Source of the DNA: Paraburkholderia sp. BL21I4N1
Lineage (GTDB): Bacteria; Pseudomonadota; Gammaproteobacteria; Burkholderiales; Burkholderiaceae
Direction: 5' to 3'
Length of the DNA stretch: 64,000 bases
Assembly (NCBI RefSeq): GCF_002973525.1
Contig: NZ_PVEN01000004.1
Coordinates: 186,001-250,000 of the forward strand
Positions 9,040-20,755 of this stretch are shown here, piece after piece. Within the stretch, counting starts at the first letter, position 1. Every line of letters begins with the position of its first letter. The translations under genes were made by a program, and so were the position numbers. The notes under the pieces were generated by a model that saw only the letters and a list, made by a program, of their open reading frames with translations, was not told the DNA's origin and searched no databases.

Positions 9040-9759
9040 ATGAGCGGCACGCTCTATCTGATTCCGAACACCTTGGGCGAAGGCGACGCCGACGCACTCG
9101 ACGCCGTCCTGCCCGCGCCCGTCAGGGCTCGCGCGGCAGCGCTTCAGTATTACATCGGCGAAAACGCGAAAACGACTCGCGCTTTTCTGAAGAAGGTCGG
9201 CACCGAACGGCCGATCCAGGACATCGAGATTCGCGAACTGAACGTCAACACGCCGGCCGGCGAGATCGACAAGCTGCTTGCGCCGCTGCTGGCCGGCACC
9301 GACGCGGGCCTCGTCTCCGAGGCCGGTTGCCCGGCGGTCGCGGATCCCGGCGCGCTGCTGGTGCGGCGCGCACATGAGCGCGGCGTCAAGGTGGTGCCGT
9401 TTGTCGGCCCGAGTTCGATTTTGCTGGCGCTGATGGCGTCGGGACTCAATGGTCAGAGTTTTGCGTTTCACGGCTATCTGCCGGTCGACGCCGTCGAGCG
9501 CGCCAAACGCCTGCGTGACCTGGAGCAGCAGTCGCGCAAGGCCAGGCAGACGCAGATTTTTATCGAGACGCCGTATCGGAATCGTGCCCTGCTGGACACC
9601 TTGCTCGCGACTTGCGCGCCCTCCACGCTGGTGTGCGTGGCGGTGGATCTGACGCTGGAGACGGAAACCATCGCCAGTCGAAGCGTGGCGGATTGGAAGA
9701 AAAAACCAGCGCTCGACTTGCACAAGCGACCGGCTATTTTTCTGATTCTGGCCGTTTGA
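9040..9759 (+). CDS. SAM-dependent methyltransferase, RsmI-like tetrapyrrole-methylase fold
   Basis: 239 residues; starts MSGTLYLIPNTLGEGDAD and contains GTDAGLVSEAGCPAVADPG and VVPFVGPSSILLALMASG, matching the TP-methylase fold shared with RsmI, which 2'-O-methylates C1402 of 16S rRNA. It is shorter than RsmI (about 285) and lacks the C-terminal domain, like the second RsmI paralogue common in beta-proteobacteria. Its start codon follows the maf stop directly. The rRNA or other target is not known. Confidence 0.82.
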   Translation: MSGTLYLIPNTLGEGDADALDAVLPAPVRARAAALQYYIGENAKTTRAFLKKVGTERPIQDIEIRELNVNTPAGEIDKLLAPLLAGTDAGLVSEAGCPAVADPGALLVRRAHERGVKVVPFVGPSSILLALMASGLNGQSFAFHGYLPVDAVERAKRLRDLEQQSRKARQTQIFIETPYRNRALLDTLLATCAPSTLVCVAVDLTLETETIASRSVADWKKKPALDLHKRPAIFLILAV

Positions 9760-9809
9760 TCCGCCACGGATAAAGCGGCAATCCTCGCCGCAAAACCGTC
9801 GCACAAAGA

Positions 9810-9850
9810 AAAAGCCCCGCACGATCGTCATTCGATCGTGCGGGGCTTTT
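9810..9850. terminator. Strong bidirectional terminator
   Basis: AAAAGCCCCGCACGATCG (9810-9827) pairs perfectly with 9833-9850 around a 5-nt loop. The A run on one side and T run on the other let it end the maf operon on the plus strand and the rluC-to-S49 peptidase operon on the minus strand. Confidence 0.92.
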
Positions 9851-9902
9851 CACATCACATCGCGACGCGTCGCCGCGCGTCACATAAGTCACATACGGCC
9901 GA

Positions 9903-10907
9903 TCAGCGCAGACCCATCTTCCCGCCAAGCGCCATGGCATGTACGGCACCGCTACCCACCGCCGCACCGAATTTGCGCGCAACACGATCCGTAATGCTCT
10001 CTTTCACGGTGTAGTCGACGATATCCGGCGCTTTGAAGAGATCGCGGGCGACATAATCGGCGTCGCCGAAACCGTCTGCCAGACCTAGCTCAACGCTTTT
10101 TTGCCCAGTCCAGAACAGACCCGAGAACATATCCGGCGTCTCATGCAGACGCTTGCCGCGCCCCTGGCGTACCGCGTCGATGAATTGCGCGTGAATCTGA
10201 TCGAGCATGTCTTGCGCATGTTCGTCCATCTTCGGCGTTTCCGGCGAGAACGGATCGAAAAAACCCTTGTTCTCACCCGATGTGTGCAGACGCCGCTGAA
10301 TGCCCAGCTTATCCATCAGACCGGTGAAGCCAAAGCTGTCCATCAGCACGCCGATCGAACCGACGATGCTCGCCTTGTCGACGTAAATCTTGTCGGCAGC
10401 CGCGGCAGCGTAATAACCACCCGACGCACACATGTCACCAACCACAGCGTACAACGGAATCGACGGATATTTAGCGCGCAACCGTCGAATCTCGTTGTAG
10501 ATAATGCCCGCCTGCACCGGGCTGCCGCCCGGGCTATTGCAGCGCAGAATCACGCCCGCCGTGCCGGCGTCGTCGAACGCGCTTTCCAGTGCCGTGTTGA
10601 TATCTTCGGCATTCGCATTGGTATCGGCCGAGATTTCGCCGTCAAGTGCCACCACCGCCGTGTGACGCCCGGTGGTCGCAACCTTGTCGCCTGAGAAGTC
10701 GATCGCGCCCCATATCGCCAGCAACAGGATAATCAGAAACACGAACCGGAAAAAGATCTTCCAGCGGCGCGCCGCGCGCTGTTCGTTGATCGCCGCGAGC
10801 GCGATGCGCTCGAGCGCCGCGCGTTCCCAGCCGGGTTCATCGGCAGGCGATCTGGGGCGGCCCGTCGGGGACGGTTCCTTCGGCTCAGGAGTCAAATTGT
10901 CGGACAT
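9903..10907 (-). CDS. S49-family signal peptide peptidase, SppA-like
   Basis: 334 residues. A cytoplasmic N-terminus (to about 50), one membrane segment (IFFRFVFLIILLLAIWG) and a periplasmic serine protease domain. The S49 Ser-Lys dyad is expected from DMCASGGYYAAA (Ser) and DKASIVGSIGVL (Lys); the CNSPGGSP loop is also present. It cuts left-over signal peptides or membrane proteins. The length fits the short, single-domain SppA type. It ends an operon rluC-HAD-Rieske-S49. Confidence 0.9.
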   Translation of the reverse strand: MSDNLTPEPKEPSPTGRPRSPADEPGWERAALERIALAAINEQRAARRWKIFFRFVFLIILLLAIWGAIDFSGDKVATTGRHTAVVALDGEISADTNANAEDINTALESAFDDAGTAGVILRCNSPGGSPVQAGIIYNEIRRLRAKYPSIPLYAVVGDMCASGGYYAAAAADKIYVDKASIVGSIGVLMDSFGFTGLMDKLGIQRRLHTSGENKGFFDPFSPETPKMDEHAQDMLDQIHAQFIDAVRQGRGKRLHETPDMFSGLFWTGQKSVELGLADGFGDADYVARDLFKAPDIVDYTVKESITDRVARKFGAAVGSGAVHAMALGGKMGLR

Positions 10908-10937
10908 GCGGTGCAGTGGAAAGGTCGAAGAGGAAAG

Positions 10938-11345
10938 TCAGGGTGCGGCCGGACGCAGTTCGCCGTCGGGCAGCCAGAATACGGAGCGCCCCTCCGGCGT
11001 ATCGCGTTCGTCCACCTGGACGGCGCGCAATCTGCCGCCACGGCACGGACCGCCCATGCATTTGCCGGTATCAGGCGCGTAAATCGCGCCGTGCGTAGCA
11101 CACATCAAGTATAAACCCGACGATTCGAAGAACTGCCCTTCGGCCCAGTCGAGCTCCATCGGCACGTGCGCGCAGCGGTTCAGGTAGCCGTATGCCCGGC
11201 CATCGTAGCGAACAAAAAACACCACTACGTCGCCACCGCCCAGTTTGGCGGCACGCCGCACGCCCATGCCGCCGTCGACCAGTTCCGCGGACGCGCAGAC
11301 GCGCACCGGCTCCGCCGCGTCCGCTTCGGTGCCAATCGTGCTCAT
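10938..11345 (-). CDS. Rieske-type [2Fe-2S] ferredoxin
   Basis: 135 residues, cytoplasmic. The cluster ligands are CAHV (CxH) and CATH (CxxH) separated by about 24 residues, which fits a Rieske [2Fe-2S] centre; GRLRAVQVDERD follows as the closing strand. Similar stand-alone proteins act as electron carriers, but no oxygenase or reductase lies nearby. Its start overlaps the HAD gene by 4 bp (ATGA), so translation is coupled. Confidence 0.85.
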   Translation of the reverse strand: MSTIGTEADAAEPVRVCASAELVDGGMGVRRAAKLGGGDVVVFFVRYDGRAYGYLNRCAHVPMELDWAEGQFFESSGLYLMCATHGAIYAPDTGKCMGGPCRGGRLRAVQVDERDTPEGRSVFWLPDGELRPAAP

Positions 11346-11993
11346 GCGTTCTCTCGCAGCCAGCCAGACAGCGTGCTCACGCTCGACGCGACGAACTTCG
11401 GCTCCAGCGCGGTCAACGATGCCGCAGGATGCGCGCCATAGGTGACACCGATACCGGCGACGCCCGCGTTGATCGCCATCTGCAGATCGTGCGTCGTATC
11501 GCCGACCATCACCGTGCGCGCCGGATCCTGCCCCAGTTCGCGCGTCAATTCATGCAGCATGGCCGGATGCGGCTTCGAGAACGTCTCGTCGGCACAGCGG
11601 GTGCCGTCGAACAGGCTGGTCAGGCGCGACTGATCGAGCGCCCGGTTCAGTCCGACGCGGCTTTTGCCCGTCGCCACGGCCAGCAGATAACCTTGATCGC
11701 GCAATTCCTGCAGCATTTCGCGCACACCGACGAACAGCTCGGTGGTCTGATCCTTCACCAGATAGTGGAAGCGATAGCGCTCGGCGAGCCGCGGATAATC
11801 CGCCGGATCGAGCGTGGGCGCCGCGATCTGCAGCGCGTCGCGCAGGCCGAGGCCGATCACGTAGCTGGCGGCCTCATCTGCGGGAACCGGCAGGCCGAGG
11901 TCGCGGCAGGCCGACTGGATGCTGCGCGTGATGTGCGCGGTCGAATCCATCAGCGTGCCGTCCCAATCGAAGACGATCAGATCAAATTGCTCT

Positions 11994-12001
<8 letters not shown>
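11342..12001 (-). CDS. HAD-superfamily hydrolase, phosphoglycolate-phosphatase-like
   Basis: 219 residues. HAD motif I FDWDGTLMDS, motif II-like Thr in LAVATGKSR, motif III Lys in FSKPHPAML and motif IV MVGDTTHDLQMA are all present; subclass I cap of Gph type. Start at MAREQFDL, overlapping the 3' end of rluC by 8 bp. Substrate cannot be read from sequence; small phosphomonoesters are typical. Confidence 0.87.
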
Positions 12002-13019
<1,018 letters not shown>

Positions 13020-13031
13020 TCTGAATATAAT

Positions 13032-13751
13032 TTGCCCAGCAGTCTGCGGCGGCCGGCGCAGTGTCCGGAATTCGGGCGGATTGCGCAGGTGCAAGCTTGA
13101 AACCGTTATTTTACTTGCGCCGGGGTCTGGTTGCTCACCCTGAAAATGAGATGCAACAAGTTGCACGCACGAAGTCAGTACCCGGCAGGGACGGCGCCCA
13201 CAGGCGCGTTCGGTCAAGGTCGGCTTCGACGGTAACGGAATTTTGGACAAAAAGAATTTAACTTTCAGCTTCGGTATCGGGTGGTAGACGCCCTGTTGTA
13301 CGAAGCTGCAGGTTGCGAAAATACGGCGTGCGCCCGAGGCGTCTTGTAGAAAGTACAAGACATGGCGACGTCAAAATGAGGCGAGACACCCCCAGCAGGA
13401 AAAGACGCGCCGACTGCGCGAACTTCCCGCTGCGGCATGACCGCAGCCTTCGACCCTCCGGTCACGCGCCCACCCGGCGCACCGGCGCGAGTGGACGAAG
13501 GCTTATGAAGGTCTGCTGGCAGAACCCGCGGCGTGTCGGGTCGTTATTTGAAGCCGTGTTCGCATGTGCCCTGCGGCACCGTGCCCACTTTTCGATGGGG
13601 CCGGGCCCTTCCAGGCAATTCTCCCGCCATTTTTCCCGCTCCAGCGTGCTTGTGAAAACACAATAAGGCGCGGCATGCCTTTGCCCGCTTCGCTTTCGCG
13701 ACTGACAACCGCGCCAGCGTTGGGGTGGCTAAGCCGCTCTGGAGCCGTTCA
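13032..13751 (+). promoter_or_regulatory. Long untranslated leader of rne
   Basis: About 720 bp without a credible gene between the divergent rluC and rne starts. It holds two perfect hairpins: GTCTTGTA/TACAAGAC at 13341-13361 (5-nt loop) and GCTGCGG/CCGCAGC at 13429-13447 (5-nt loop). AU-rich single-stranded stretches occur around 13235-13270 and 13618-13665. In E. coli the rne leader is the target of RNase E autoregulation; a similar role here is inference from the layout. The rne ribosome site TGGAG (13739-13743) lies 8 bp before ATG. Confidence 0.55.
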
Positions 13752-16700
13752 ATGAAACGAATGTTGTTCAACGCGACGCAGCAGGAAGAACTGCGCGTCG
13801 CCATCGTCGATGGGCAAAAACTCATCGATATCGACATCGAAACCGCCGGGCGCGAACAGCGCAAAGGCAATATTTACAAAGGCATCATTACTCGCATCGA
13901 GCCGTCGCTCGAAGCCTGTTTCGTCAATTACGGCGAAGACCGCCACGGTTTTCTGCCGTTCAAGGAAGTCGCCCGCCAGTATTTCCGTGACGGCGTCGAC
14001 ATGCGCTCCGCGCGCATTCAGGACGCGCTTCGCGAAGGTCAGGAACTGATCGTTCAGGTCGAAAAAGAAGAGCGCGGCAACAAGGGCGCAGCCCTCACCA
14101 CGTTCATCTCGCTCGCCGGTCGTTATCTGGTCCTGATGCCGAACAACCCGCGCGGCGGTGGCGTGTCACGCCGGATCGAAGGCGACGACCGTCAGGAACT
14201 GCGCGAAACCATGGCGCAACTGCAATTGCCGGAAGGCATGAGCATCATCGCGCGCACGGCCGGCATTGGCCGCAGCGCCGAAGAGCTGCAGTGGGACCTG
14301 AACTACCTGATGCAACTGTGGCGCGCGATCGAAGCCGCGTCGCAAAGCGGTTCGAGCGGTCAGCCAATGCTGATTTATCTCGAATCGAGCCTGGTGATCC
14401 GCGCGATTCGCGACTACTTCCAGCCGGATATTGGCGAAATTCTGATCGACACCACTGAAATCCATGACCAGGCCCGCGCCTTCATGGACATCGTGATGCC
14501 GGACAATGTCAGCAAGGTGAAGCGGTATCACGACGACGTGCCGCTCTTCTCGCGCTTCCAGATCGAACACCAGATCGAAACGGCGTACTCGCGCACGGTG
14601 CCGCTGCCCTCGGGCGGCGCGATCGTGATCGACCACACCGAAGCACTGGTCGCGATCGACGTGAACTCGGCCCGTGCCACCAAGGGCGCGGACATCGAGG
14701 AAACGGCCGCGCGCACCAACCTCGAAGCCGCCGACGAAGTGGCCCGTCAGTTGCGTCTGCGCGACCTGGGCGGCCTGATCGTGATCGACTTCATCGACAT
14801 GGAATCGGCCAAAAGCCAGCGCGAAGTCGAGCAACGCCTGAAAGACGCGCTCAAGCACGACCGTGCACGCGTCCAGATGGGCAAGATTTCGCGCTTCGGC
14901 CTGATGGAACTGTCGCGTCAGCGTCTGCGTCCGGCATTGTCGGAAGGCAGCCACGTGACCTGCCCGCGCTGTAACGGCACGGGTCACATTCGCGATACCG
15001 AATCGTCCGCGCTTCAAGTGCTGCGGATCATTCAGGAAGAAGCGATGAAGGAAAACACCGCGGCGATCCATTGCCAGGTGCCGGTCGAAGTGACCGCCTT
15101 CCTGCTGAACGAGAAGCGCGCCGAAATCAACAAGATCGAGTCGCGTTTCAAGGTCAATGTCGTTCTGATCCCGAACAAGCATCTCGATACGCCGCACTAC
15201 AAGCTGGAGCGTCTGCGTCACGACGATGCGCGCCTGGACGAACCGCGCGCTTCGTGGAAGATGGCCGAAGAAGCGGCCCGCGAAATGGAGTCGGAAACCG
15301 GCTACAGCAAGCGCGCCGAAGAAGTGAAGCCGAAGCAGGAAGCGGCGGTCAAGGGCATCACGCCTGAAAAGCCGGCGCCGAGCGCACCGGTTCGTGCGAC
15401 GGCGGCCCCGGCTCCGGTCGCGGTGACACCGGCGGGCGGTGGTTTCATCGGCTGGTTGAAGAATCTGTTCGGCATGCAACCGGCTGCTCCGGCACCGGTC
15501 GTACCGGCTACGACGGAAAAGCAGACCCGTCCGCAACGCGGCGAACGCACGGAGCGCGGTGAGCGCACCGGCGAACGCGGCGGCGATCGCAACCGCAATC
15601 GCCGTGGCGGCGCAGGCGGCCGCGACGCAGCAGGCCGTGCCGAAGGGACGAATGGCGCACGCCAAGGTCAGGGTCAAGGCCAGCAGCCGGCGTCGCAGCG
15701 TCGCGAGGAACGCGAACCGCGCGAAGGCCGCGAGGGGCGTGAAGCACGCGAAGGCCGTGAACCGCGTGGCACCCGCGAATCGCGCGAGCCGCGTGAAGCA
15801 CGCGAAGGCCGTGAACCGCGCGAGGCTCGCGAGCCGCGTGAAGGTCGCGAGCCGCGCGAGAACCGCGATCGCGACAACCGTGGCGAGCGCGCTGAAACAG
15901 CCGAAGCCGCACCGCGCGGCGAGCGTCAGGAACGCGGCGAGCGCCGTGAACGTGGCGAGCGTGCGGAGCGCGGCGAACGTCGCAAGCCGCAAGCAGAAAC
16001 CGCGGACGCACTGACGCAAAGCGAAACGCAAACGGCGGAAGAACTGGCGCAAAACCAGGCCGTTTTGGGCGAAAACGGCATGCCGATCGATCAGGAAGCC
16101 GTGGCACGTGAGGGCGAAGAGCGTCGTCGTCGCCGTCGTGGCCGTCGTGGTGGCCGTCGTGAGCGTGAAGAAGACGTCAACGGCAATCTGGCTGCTGACG
16201 TGGCGGAAGCCGAGGGCGACAGCACCAATGTGAACGACGAAGCACCGGTGCGTACCGCGCATCAGCCGGTCGAGCACAAGGCCGAGGCCAACGAAGCGAA
16301 CGAAGTGAAACCGGTGGAAGTGGTCGTCGCAGCTGTCGCGACCGAAACCGCCGTGGTCACCGAACTGCACGCCGCAACCGAGACGCCGGCGCTGGCCGTC
16401 GAGAAAGCAGTGACGACCGAAGCCATCGTGCCGGCTACGGAAGCACCGGCAGCGGTCGAGTCGGTTGTGGAAGCGCCGGTTGCGCAAGCAGCGGCCGCAC
16501 CGGTCGAAGCAGCGCAAGCCGCTCCGGCCGCCAGCGAGACGGTTTCGTTGGTTGAACCGGTCGCGCATGTCGAAGCGCCGGTTCACACGCACGTCGAAGC
16601 CCCGGCAGTTGCTGCCGCGATCGAAACGGTCGAAACGGCCCACGCCGCTCCGGCTCCGGTCGAACCCGCGGCTCCGGCCGTTGTCGCCGAAGCACCGGTT

Positions 16701-17063
16701 GTTCAGCCGGCACCGCAAGTCGAGATCGTCGAACCGCAACCCGTCGTGGTAGCCGCCGCGACGGCAGCGGAACCGGCAGTGATCGAGCCGGCGCCTGTCG
16801 CCGCTGCACCGCAAGTGCAAGCTCAAGCGCCGCAAGCCGCACAAGCGCCGCGTCACAGCGACGTCTCGGCCGAAGCCCTGAAGCCGGTGCTGGAACAAGC
16901 CGGTCTCGTCTGGGTGAACACCGACGCCGACAAGCTGCGTGCCGCGCAGGAAGTTGCTGCGCAGACCGTCAAGCCGACTCGCGTGGTGCGTGAGCGCAAG
17001 CAATTGGCGCCGGTCGACAGCGCGCCGATGCAACAGGTGGAAACGGGCAAGCACCCGCAGTAA
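13752..17063 (+). CDS. rne: Ribonuclease E
   Basis: Endonuclease of mRNA decay and rRNA/tRNA processing, 1103 residues. Start [17 protein letters not shown] is typical. S1 domain about 35-120 ([19 protein letters not shown]), catalytic region with metal-binding Asp in [13 protein letters not shown] and [11 protein letters not shown], and the zinc-link [12 protein letters not shown] near residue 405. The C-terminal half is low complexity: an Arg-rich region (about 590-740) with some twenty RE-x triplets, an [10 protein letters not shown] block near 795, then an Ala/Pro/Val-rich tail. The tail replaces the E. coli degradosome scaffold. Ends at a strong terminator. Confidence 0.97.
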   Translation: MKRMLFNATQQEELRVAIVDGQKLIDIDIETAGREQRKGNIYKGIITRIEPSLEACFVNYGEDRHGFLPFKEVARQYFRDGVDMRSARIQDALREGQELIVQVEKEERGNKGAALTTFISLAGRYLVLMPNNPRGGGVSRRIEGDDRQELRETMAQLQLPEGMSIIARTAGIGRSAEELQWDLNYLMQLWRAIEAASQSGSSGQPMLIYLESSLVIRAIRDYFQPDIGEILIDTTEIHDQARAFMDIVMPDNVSKVKRYHDDVPLFSRFQIEHQIETAYSRTVPLPSGGAIVIDHTEALVAIDVNSARATKGADIEETAARTNLEAADEVARQLRLRDLGGLIVIDFIDMESAKSQREVEQRLKDALKHDRARVQMGKISRFGLMELSRQRLRPALSEGSHVTCPRCNGTGHIRDTESSALQVLRIIQEEAMKENTAAIHCQVPVEVTAFLLNEKRAEINKIESRFKVNVVLIPNKHLDTPHYKLERLRHDDARLDEPRASWKMAEEAAREMESETGYSKRAEEVKPKQEAAVKGITPEKPAPSAPVRATAAPAPVAVTPAGGGFIGWLKNLFGMQPAAPAPVVPATTEKQTRPQRGERTERGERTGERGGDRNRNRRGGAGGRDAAGRAEGTNGARQGQGQGQQPASQRREEREPREGREGREAREGREPRGTRESREPREAREGREPREAREPREGREPRENRDRDNRGERAETAEAAPRGERQERGERRERGERAERGERRKPQAETADALTQSETQTAEELAQNQAVLGENGMPIDQEAVAREGEERRRRRRGRRGGRREREEDVNGNLAADVAEAEGDSTNVNDEAPVRTAHQPVEHKAEANEANEVKPVEVVVAAVATETAVVTELHAATETPALAVEKAVTTEAIVPATEAPAAVESVVEAPVAQAAAAPVEAAQAAPAASETVSLVEPVAHVEAPVHTHVEAPAVAAAIETVETAHAAPAPVEPAAPAVVAEAPVVQPAPQVEIVEPQPVVVAAATAAEPAVIEPAPVAAAPQVQAQAPQAAQAPRHSDVSAEALKPVLEQAGLVWVNTDADKLRAAQEVAAQTVKPTRVVRERKQLAPVDSAPMQQVETGKHPQ

Positions 17064-17088
17064 GCTGCCTCGCCTCCCCCTCGAAAAG

Positions 17089-17115
17089 CCCGCCTTCACC
17101 GGCGGGCTTTTTTTT
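17089..17115 (+). terminator. rne terminator
   Basis: GCCCGCC (17089-17095) pairs with GGCGGGC (17102-17108) around TTCACC and is followed by seven T. The AAAA before the stem could extend it. It lies 26 bp after the rne stop. Confidence 0.93.
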
Positions 17116-17262
17116 GCGGCTCAGGGATAAAAACGCGCCCTCCGCTCAGCGTTATGCCGCTCCCCGTATACCCCGAGTGGCACCCAGCCCCGACTGCCGG
17201 CATGGGCATTTCCGCTAGAATGAATATCTGGCTTTATTTTCAAGCACTAAACGAAGCATTTC

Positions 17263-18372
17263 ATGTCCCGACGCATCATCCCTGTTGCCGATTTCAGCGC
17301 GGCGCCGGTCATTGCCGGCCCCGTGCAGACGCCTACCGGCGTGCTGCACGACACGCTGGCGCGCCCGCTGCGCGACCTGCGCATCTCGGTGACGGATCGT
17401 TGCAATTTCCGCTGCGTCTACTGCATGCCCCGCGCGGTGTTCGACAAGGACTACACGTTCCTGCCGCACGGTGCCTTGCTCAGCTTCGAAGAAATTGAAC
17501 GGCTCGCGCGACTGTTCGTCGCACATGGCGTGGAGAAAATCCGCCTGACGGGCGGCGAGCCGCTGCTGCGCAAAAATCTGGAATTCCTGATCGAACGGCT
17601 CGCGCGGCTGAGCACGCCGGCCGGCCATCCGCTCGACCTGACCTTGACCACTAACGGTTCGCTGCTGGAGCGCAAGGCGCGTAGCCTGAAAGACGCGGGC
17701 CTGACCCGCGTCACCGTCAGTCTCGACGCGCTCGACGACGCCCTGTTCCGCCGTATGAACGACGCCGACTTCGCGGTCGCCGACGTGCTGGACGGCATCG
17801 CCGCGGCGCACGCCGTAGGCTTGGCGCCGGTCAAGGTCAACATGGTCGTCAAGCGCGGCACGAACGACCGTGAAATCGTGCCGATGGCGCGGCACTTCAA
17901 AGGCTCGGGCGCGGTGCTGCGCTTCATCGAATATATGGATGTCGGCACCTCGAACGGTTGGAACATGACCGAAGTGCTGCCATCCGCCGACGTCGTCACC
18001 CGCATCGCCGAACATTTCCCGTTGGCCCCGCTCGACGCGCACAGCGCCGCCGAGACCGCGCAGCGTTGGGGTCATGTCGACGGCAGCGGCGAGATCGGCG
18101 TGATTTCGAGCGTGACGCGCGCGTTTTGCGGCAGTTGCACGCGGGCGCGTCTGTCGACCGAGGGCAAGCTTTACCTGTGCCTGTTCGCGTCGGCCGGTCA
18201 CGACTTGCGCGCATTGTTGCGCAGCGGTGCGAGCGACGCGGGTATCGCCACTGCCGTCGCCGAAATCTGGCAGGGCCGCGGCGACCGTTATTCGCAATTG
18301 CGCGGCAGCAGTACCGCCGAGACGCGTGTGCTAGACAGCCGGCGTGTCGAGATGTCGTACATCGGCGGGTGA
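17263..18372 (+). CDS. moaA: GTP 3',8-cyclase MoaA
   Basis: Radical-SAM enzyme that starts molybdenum cofactor synthesis from GTP. 369 residues. N-terminal cluster motif [17 protein letters not shown] for SAM binding, second cluster ligands in [12 protein letters not shown] with a later Cys in LYLCLF, and the essential C-terminal Gly-Gly (EMSYIGG). A -10-like TAGAAT lies at about 17215. First gene of a moaA-mobA-moeA group. Confidence 0.97.
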   Translation: MSRRIIPVADFSAAPVIAGPVQTPTGVLHDTLARPLRDLRISVTDRCNFRCVYCMPRAVFDKDYTFLPHGALLSFEEIERLARLFVAHGVEKIRLTGGEPLLRKNLEFLIERLARLSTPAGHPLDLTLTTNGSLLERKARSLKDAGLTRVTVSLDALDDALFRRMNDADFAVADVLDGIAAAHAVGLAPVKVNMVVKRGTNDREIVPMARHFKGSGAVLRFIEYMDVGTSNGWNMTEVLPSADVVTRIAEHFPLAPLDAHSAAETAQRWGHVDGSGEIGVISSVTRAFCGSCTRARLSTEGKLYLCLFASAGHDLRALLRSGASDAGIATAVAEIWQGRGDRYSQLRGSSTAETRVLDSRRVEMSYIGG

Positions 18373-18391
18373 GCGACCGGTGCATGAAAGC

Positions 18392-19015
18392 ATGAAGCCG
18401 ACACGCGAACACATCACCGGTCTGATGCTCGCGGGCGGTCGCGGCATGCGCATGGGCGGTGTCGATAAAGGCCTGCAAACGCTGCACGGCGAACCGCTCG
18501 CCGCGCACGTACTGAAGCGCCTCGCACCGCAATGCGGCGCCCTGCTGATCAGCGCCAATCGTCATCCGGACACCTACGCGGCGCTCGGTGCGCCGTTCGG
18601 CGCCACGATCGTGGCCGATACGCTGCCCGGCTTCCCAGGTCCGCTAGCCGGCCTGCTCGCGGGGCTGCGCACCGCGCGCACCGCTTACCTGCTCAGCGCA
18701 CCGTGCGACACGCCCGGCCTGCCCGCCGATCTCGCCGCGCGCCTCGCGCGTGCCATGGATACAATCGACGCGAACCAGGCCGACATTGCCACCGTCACGA
18801 CCATCGACGCCCAGGGCGAAGTCTCGTTGCACCCTGTTTTCGCGCTGCTGCGCACGACGCTCGCAGACGACCTGGCGGCCTTTCTGGACGCGGGTGAGCG
18901 CAAAGTCCGCGCGTGGTACGCACGCCACAAGACGGTGGAAGTCACCTTTACCGACGAGCGCGCGTTTTACAATATCAATTCGTTACAAGAACTCTCCGAC
19001 CTCGAGCGCGCTTGA
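18392..19015 (+). CDS. mobA: Molybdenum cofactor guanylyltransferase MobA
   Basis: Adds GMP to molybdopterin to form the MGD cofactor used by DMSO-reductase-family enzymes. 207 residues with the nucleotide-binding LMLAGGRGMRMGGVDKG and SAPCDTPGLP (metal-binding Asp). ATG at 18392 (MKPTREHITG) is taken as start, 19 bp behind moaA; a GTG at 18380 is an alternative. No strong ribosome site is seen, so coupling to moaA is likely. Confidence 0.93.
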   Translation: MKPTREHITGLMLAGGRGMRMGGVDKGLQTLHGEPLAAHVLKRLAPQCGALLISANRHPDTYAALGAPFGATIVADTLPGFPGPLAGLLAGLRTARTAYLLSAPCDTPGLPADLAARLARAMDTIDANQADIATVTTIDAQGEVSLHPVFALLRTTLADDLAAFLDAGERKVRAWYARHKTVEVTFTDERAFYNINSLQELSDLERA

Positions 19016-19098
19016 GGCCCCGGTGAAATCCCGCTCCGGCCACACGGCACACGCCGCGCGTTTCCACTCCGGCCGCCGGTCGCGACGCCCAGCCCTTC

Positions 19099-20400
19099 AT
19101 GACCACGCTTAACGACTTTTCCCGCTGCGTCGCGCAGTACGATCCTCACGCGTTGCCCGTCAAGGCGGCTCAGGCGATTGTTCGTCAATGGGCCGCGCCG
19201 GTCGCGGCGGTTGAACGCGTGGCGTTGCGCGATGCGCTCGACCGCGTACTGGCCGTCGACATCGTGTCGCCGATCAATGTGCCGTCGCACGATAACTCGG
19301 CCATGGACGGCTACGCATTCCGGCGCGCGGCATTGGCCGACAGTACGGCGAGCGTCGAGTTGACGATCGTCGGCAAGGCGCTGGCCGGGCATCCGTACGA
19401 AGGCGGCGTCGAGACGACGCAATGCGTGCGCGTGATGACAGGCGCCTGCATGCCGGCAGACTGCGACACCGTGGTACCGCAGGAACTGGTCGAACGCAAT
19501 GCCGAATGCACGTCGATCCGCTTTGCCACCCGCGAGGTAGCGCCGGGCGCCAACCGGCGTCTCGCCGGCGAAGACCTCGCTCGCGGCCACGTGGCTTTGC
19601 GAGCCGGGCGTGTCATGCGTGCGTCGGACCTGGGCTTGCTGGCTTCGCTCGGTATCGGTGAGGTGAATGTGAGGCGGCGTTTGCGCGTCGCCTTCTTCTC
19701 GACCGGCGACGAACTGCGCTCGCTCGGCGAGCCGCTCGACCCAGGCTCGGTGTACGACAGCAACCGCTACACGCTGTTTGCCATGCTGCGGCGCCTGAAT
19801 GTCGACACGCTCGACCTCGGCGTCGTGCGCGACGAACCGGCCGCGCTCGAAGCCGCGTTGCGCAGCGCCGCGGCCAGCGCCGACGTGGTGCTGACCTCCG
19901 GCGGCGTCTCGGTCGGCGAGGCCGATTTCACCAAGCAATTGCTGCAAACGTTCGGCGACGTCGCGTTCTGGAGCCTGGCCATGCGCCCCGGCCGGCCGCT
20001 CGCTTTTGGCCGTGTGTGGTCGGGCGAGCGACCGGGTCTCGGACTTCCCGCGCTATTCTTCGGGTTGCCGGGCAACCCGGTGGCCGTAATGGTGACGTTC
20101 TACCAGATCGTGCGCGAGGCGCTGCTGCTCATGTCGGGCGCAACGCCACAGCCGCTGGCGGTAATTCGCGCCACAAGCCGCCAGGCTATCCGCAAACGCG
20201 CCGGCCGTACGGAATTCCAGCGTGGCGTGGCGGTTCAGGGCGAGCAAGGAGAATGGCACGTCACGCCGACCGGTTCGCAAAGCTCCGGCGTGCTGAGTTC
20301 GATGAGCGAAGCCAATTGTTTCATCGTGCTCGACCACGACGAAGGCGAGATCGCCGAGGGGCAGCAAGTGGCTATCATGCCGTTCGACGGCCTCATCTGA
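19099..20400 (+). CDS. moeA: Molybdopterin molybdenumtransferase MoeA
   Basis: Inserts molybdate into adenylylated molybdopterin. 433 residues, normal length. SHDNSAMDGYAFR at the N-terminus, STGDELRSLGEPLDPGSVYDSN, LTSGGVSVGEADFT and FGLPGNPVAVMVTF are the family landmarks. It follows mobA by 83 bp. The partner enzyme Mog is encoded far away at 60723. Confidence 0.96.
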   Translation: MTTLNDFSRCVAQYDPHALPVKAAQAIVRQWAAPVAAVERVALRDALDRVLAVDIVSPINVPSHDNSAMDGYAFRRAALADSTASVELTIVGKALAGHPYEGGVETTQCVRVMTGACMPADCDTVVPQELVERNAECTSIRFATREVAPGANRRLAGEDLARGHVALRAGRVMRASDLGLLASLGIGEVNVRRRLRVAFFSTGDELRSLGEPLDPGSVYDSNRYTLFAMLRRLNVDTLDLGVVRDEPAALEAALRSAAASADVVLTSGGVSVGEADFTKQLLQTFGDVAFWSLAMRPGRPLAFGRVWSGERPGLGLPALFFGLPGNPVAVMVTFYQIVREALLLMSGATPQPLAVIRATSRQAIRKRAGRTEFQRGVAVQGEQGEWHVTPTGSQSSGVLSSMSEANCFIVLDHDEGEIAEGQQVAIMPFDGLI

Positions 20401-20479
20401 CGCTCCGGCGCCCTGCGCGTTCCATGGCGACTGGTTGCAGCTTTACCCATTACCACTACGACTCACGGGTTTGACTTAC

Positions 20480-20755
20480 ATGAAAAAACAGATCTCGTTC
20501 ATCGCACCGGGACAGACGGCCAAAGCACTGATCCTCGTGTATCTGACGTTCTCGGTGCCGCTCGTGCTGCTTGGCGTGCTGGTCGCGTTTATCCGTTATG
20601 GCTCGGTGGAATTGAGCACCGTGTTCAGCGCGCTGCTGCTGAACGCGATTCTCGGTTTCATCCTGCTGTGGATCGCCTGTCACGCATACAACTGGGTGGC
20701 GTCACGCTTCGGCGGTATTGAAATCCAGCTGAGCGACGCGCCGGAAGAAGCCTGA
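20480..20755 (+). CDS. Small inner-membrane protein, unknown function
   Basis: 91 residues with two hydrophobic segments (about 14-36 and 44-68) and a short hydrophilic tail (IQLSDAPEEA). The N-terminus KQISFIAPGQTAKAL precedes the first segment. It resembles DUF3566-type small membrane proteins in layout, but no functional motif is seen. Start MKKQISFI is chosen over an upstream in-frame ATG with no homology. Its stop overlaps the GNAT start (TGATG), so the pair is translationally coupled. Confidence 0.7.
   Translation: MKKQISFIAPGQTAKALILVYLTFSVPLVLLGVLVAFIRYGSVELSTVFSALLLNAILGFILLWIACHAYNWVASRFGGIEIQLSDAPEEA

Noticed and set aside
13265..13670. Small open frames in the rne leader on both strands
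   Set aside because: No ribosome sites, no recognisable features and poor composition. The leader is better explained as untranslated RNA.
14166..17099. Open frame of 977 codons on the minus strand opposite rne
   Set aside because: It mirrors the codon bias of rne at high GC content. The translation is mostly Arg, Cys, Phe and Leu with no domain, and the plus-strand rne product is certain.
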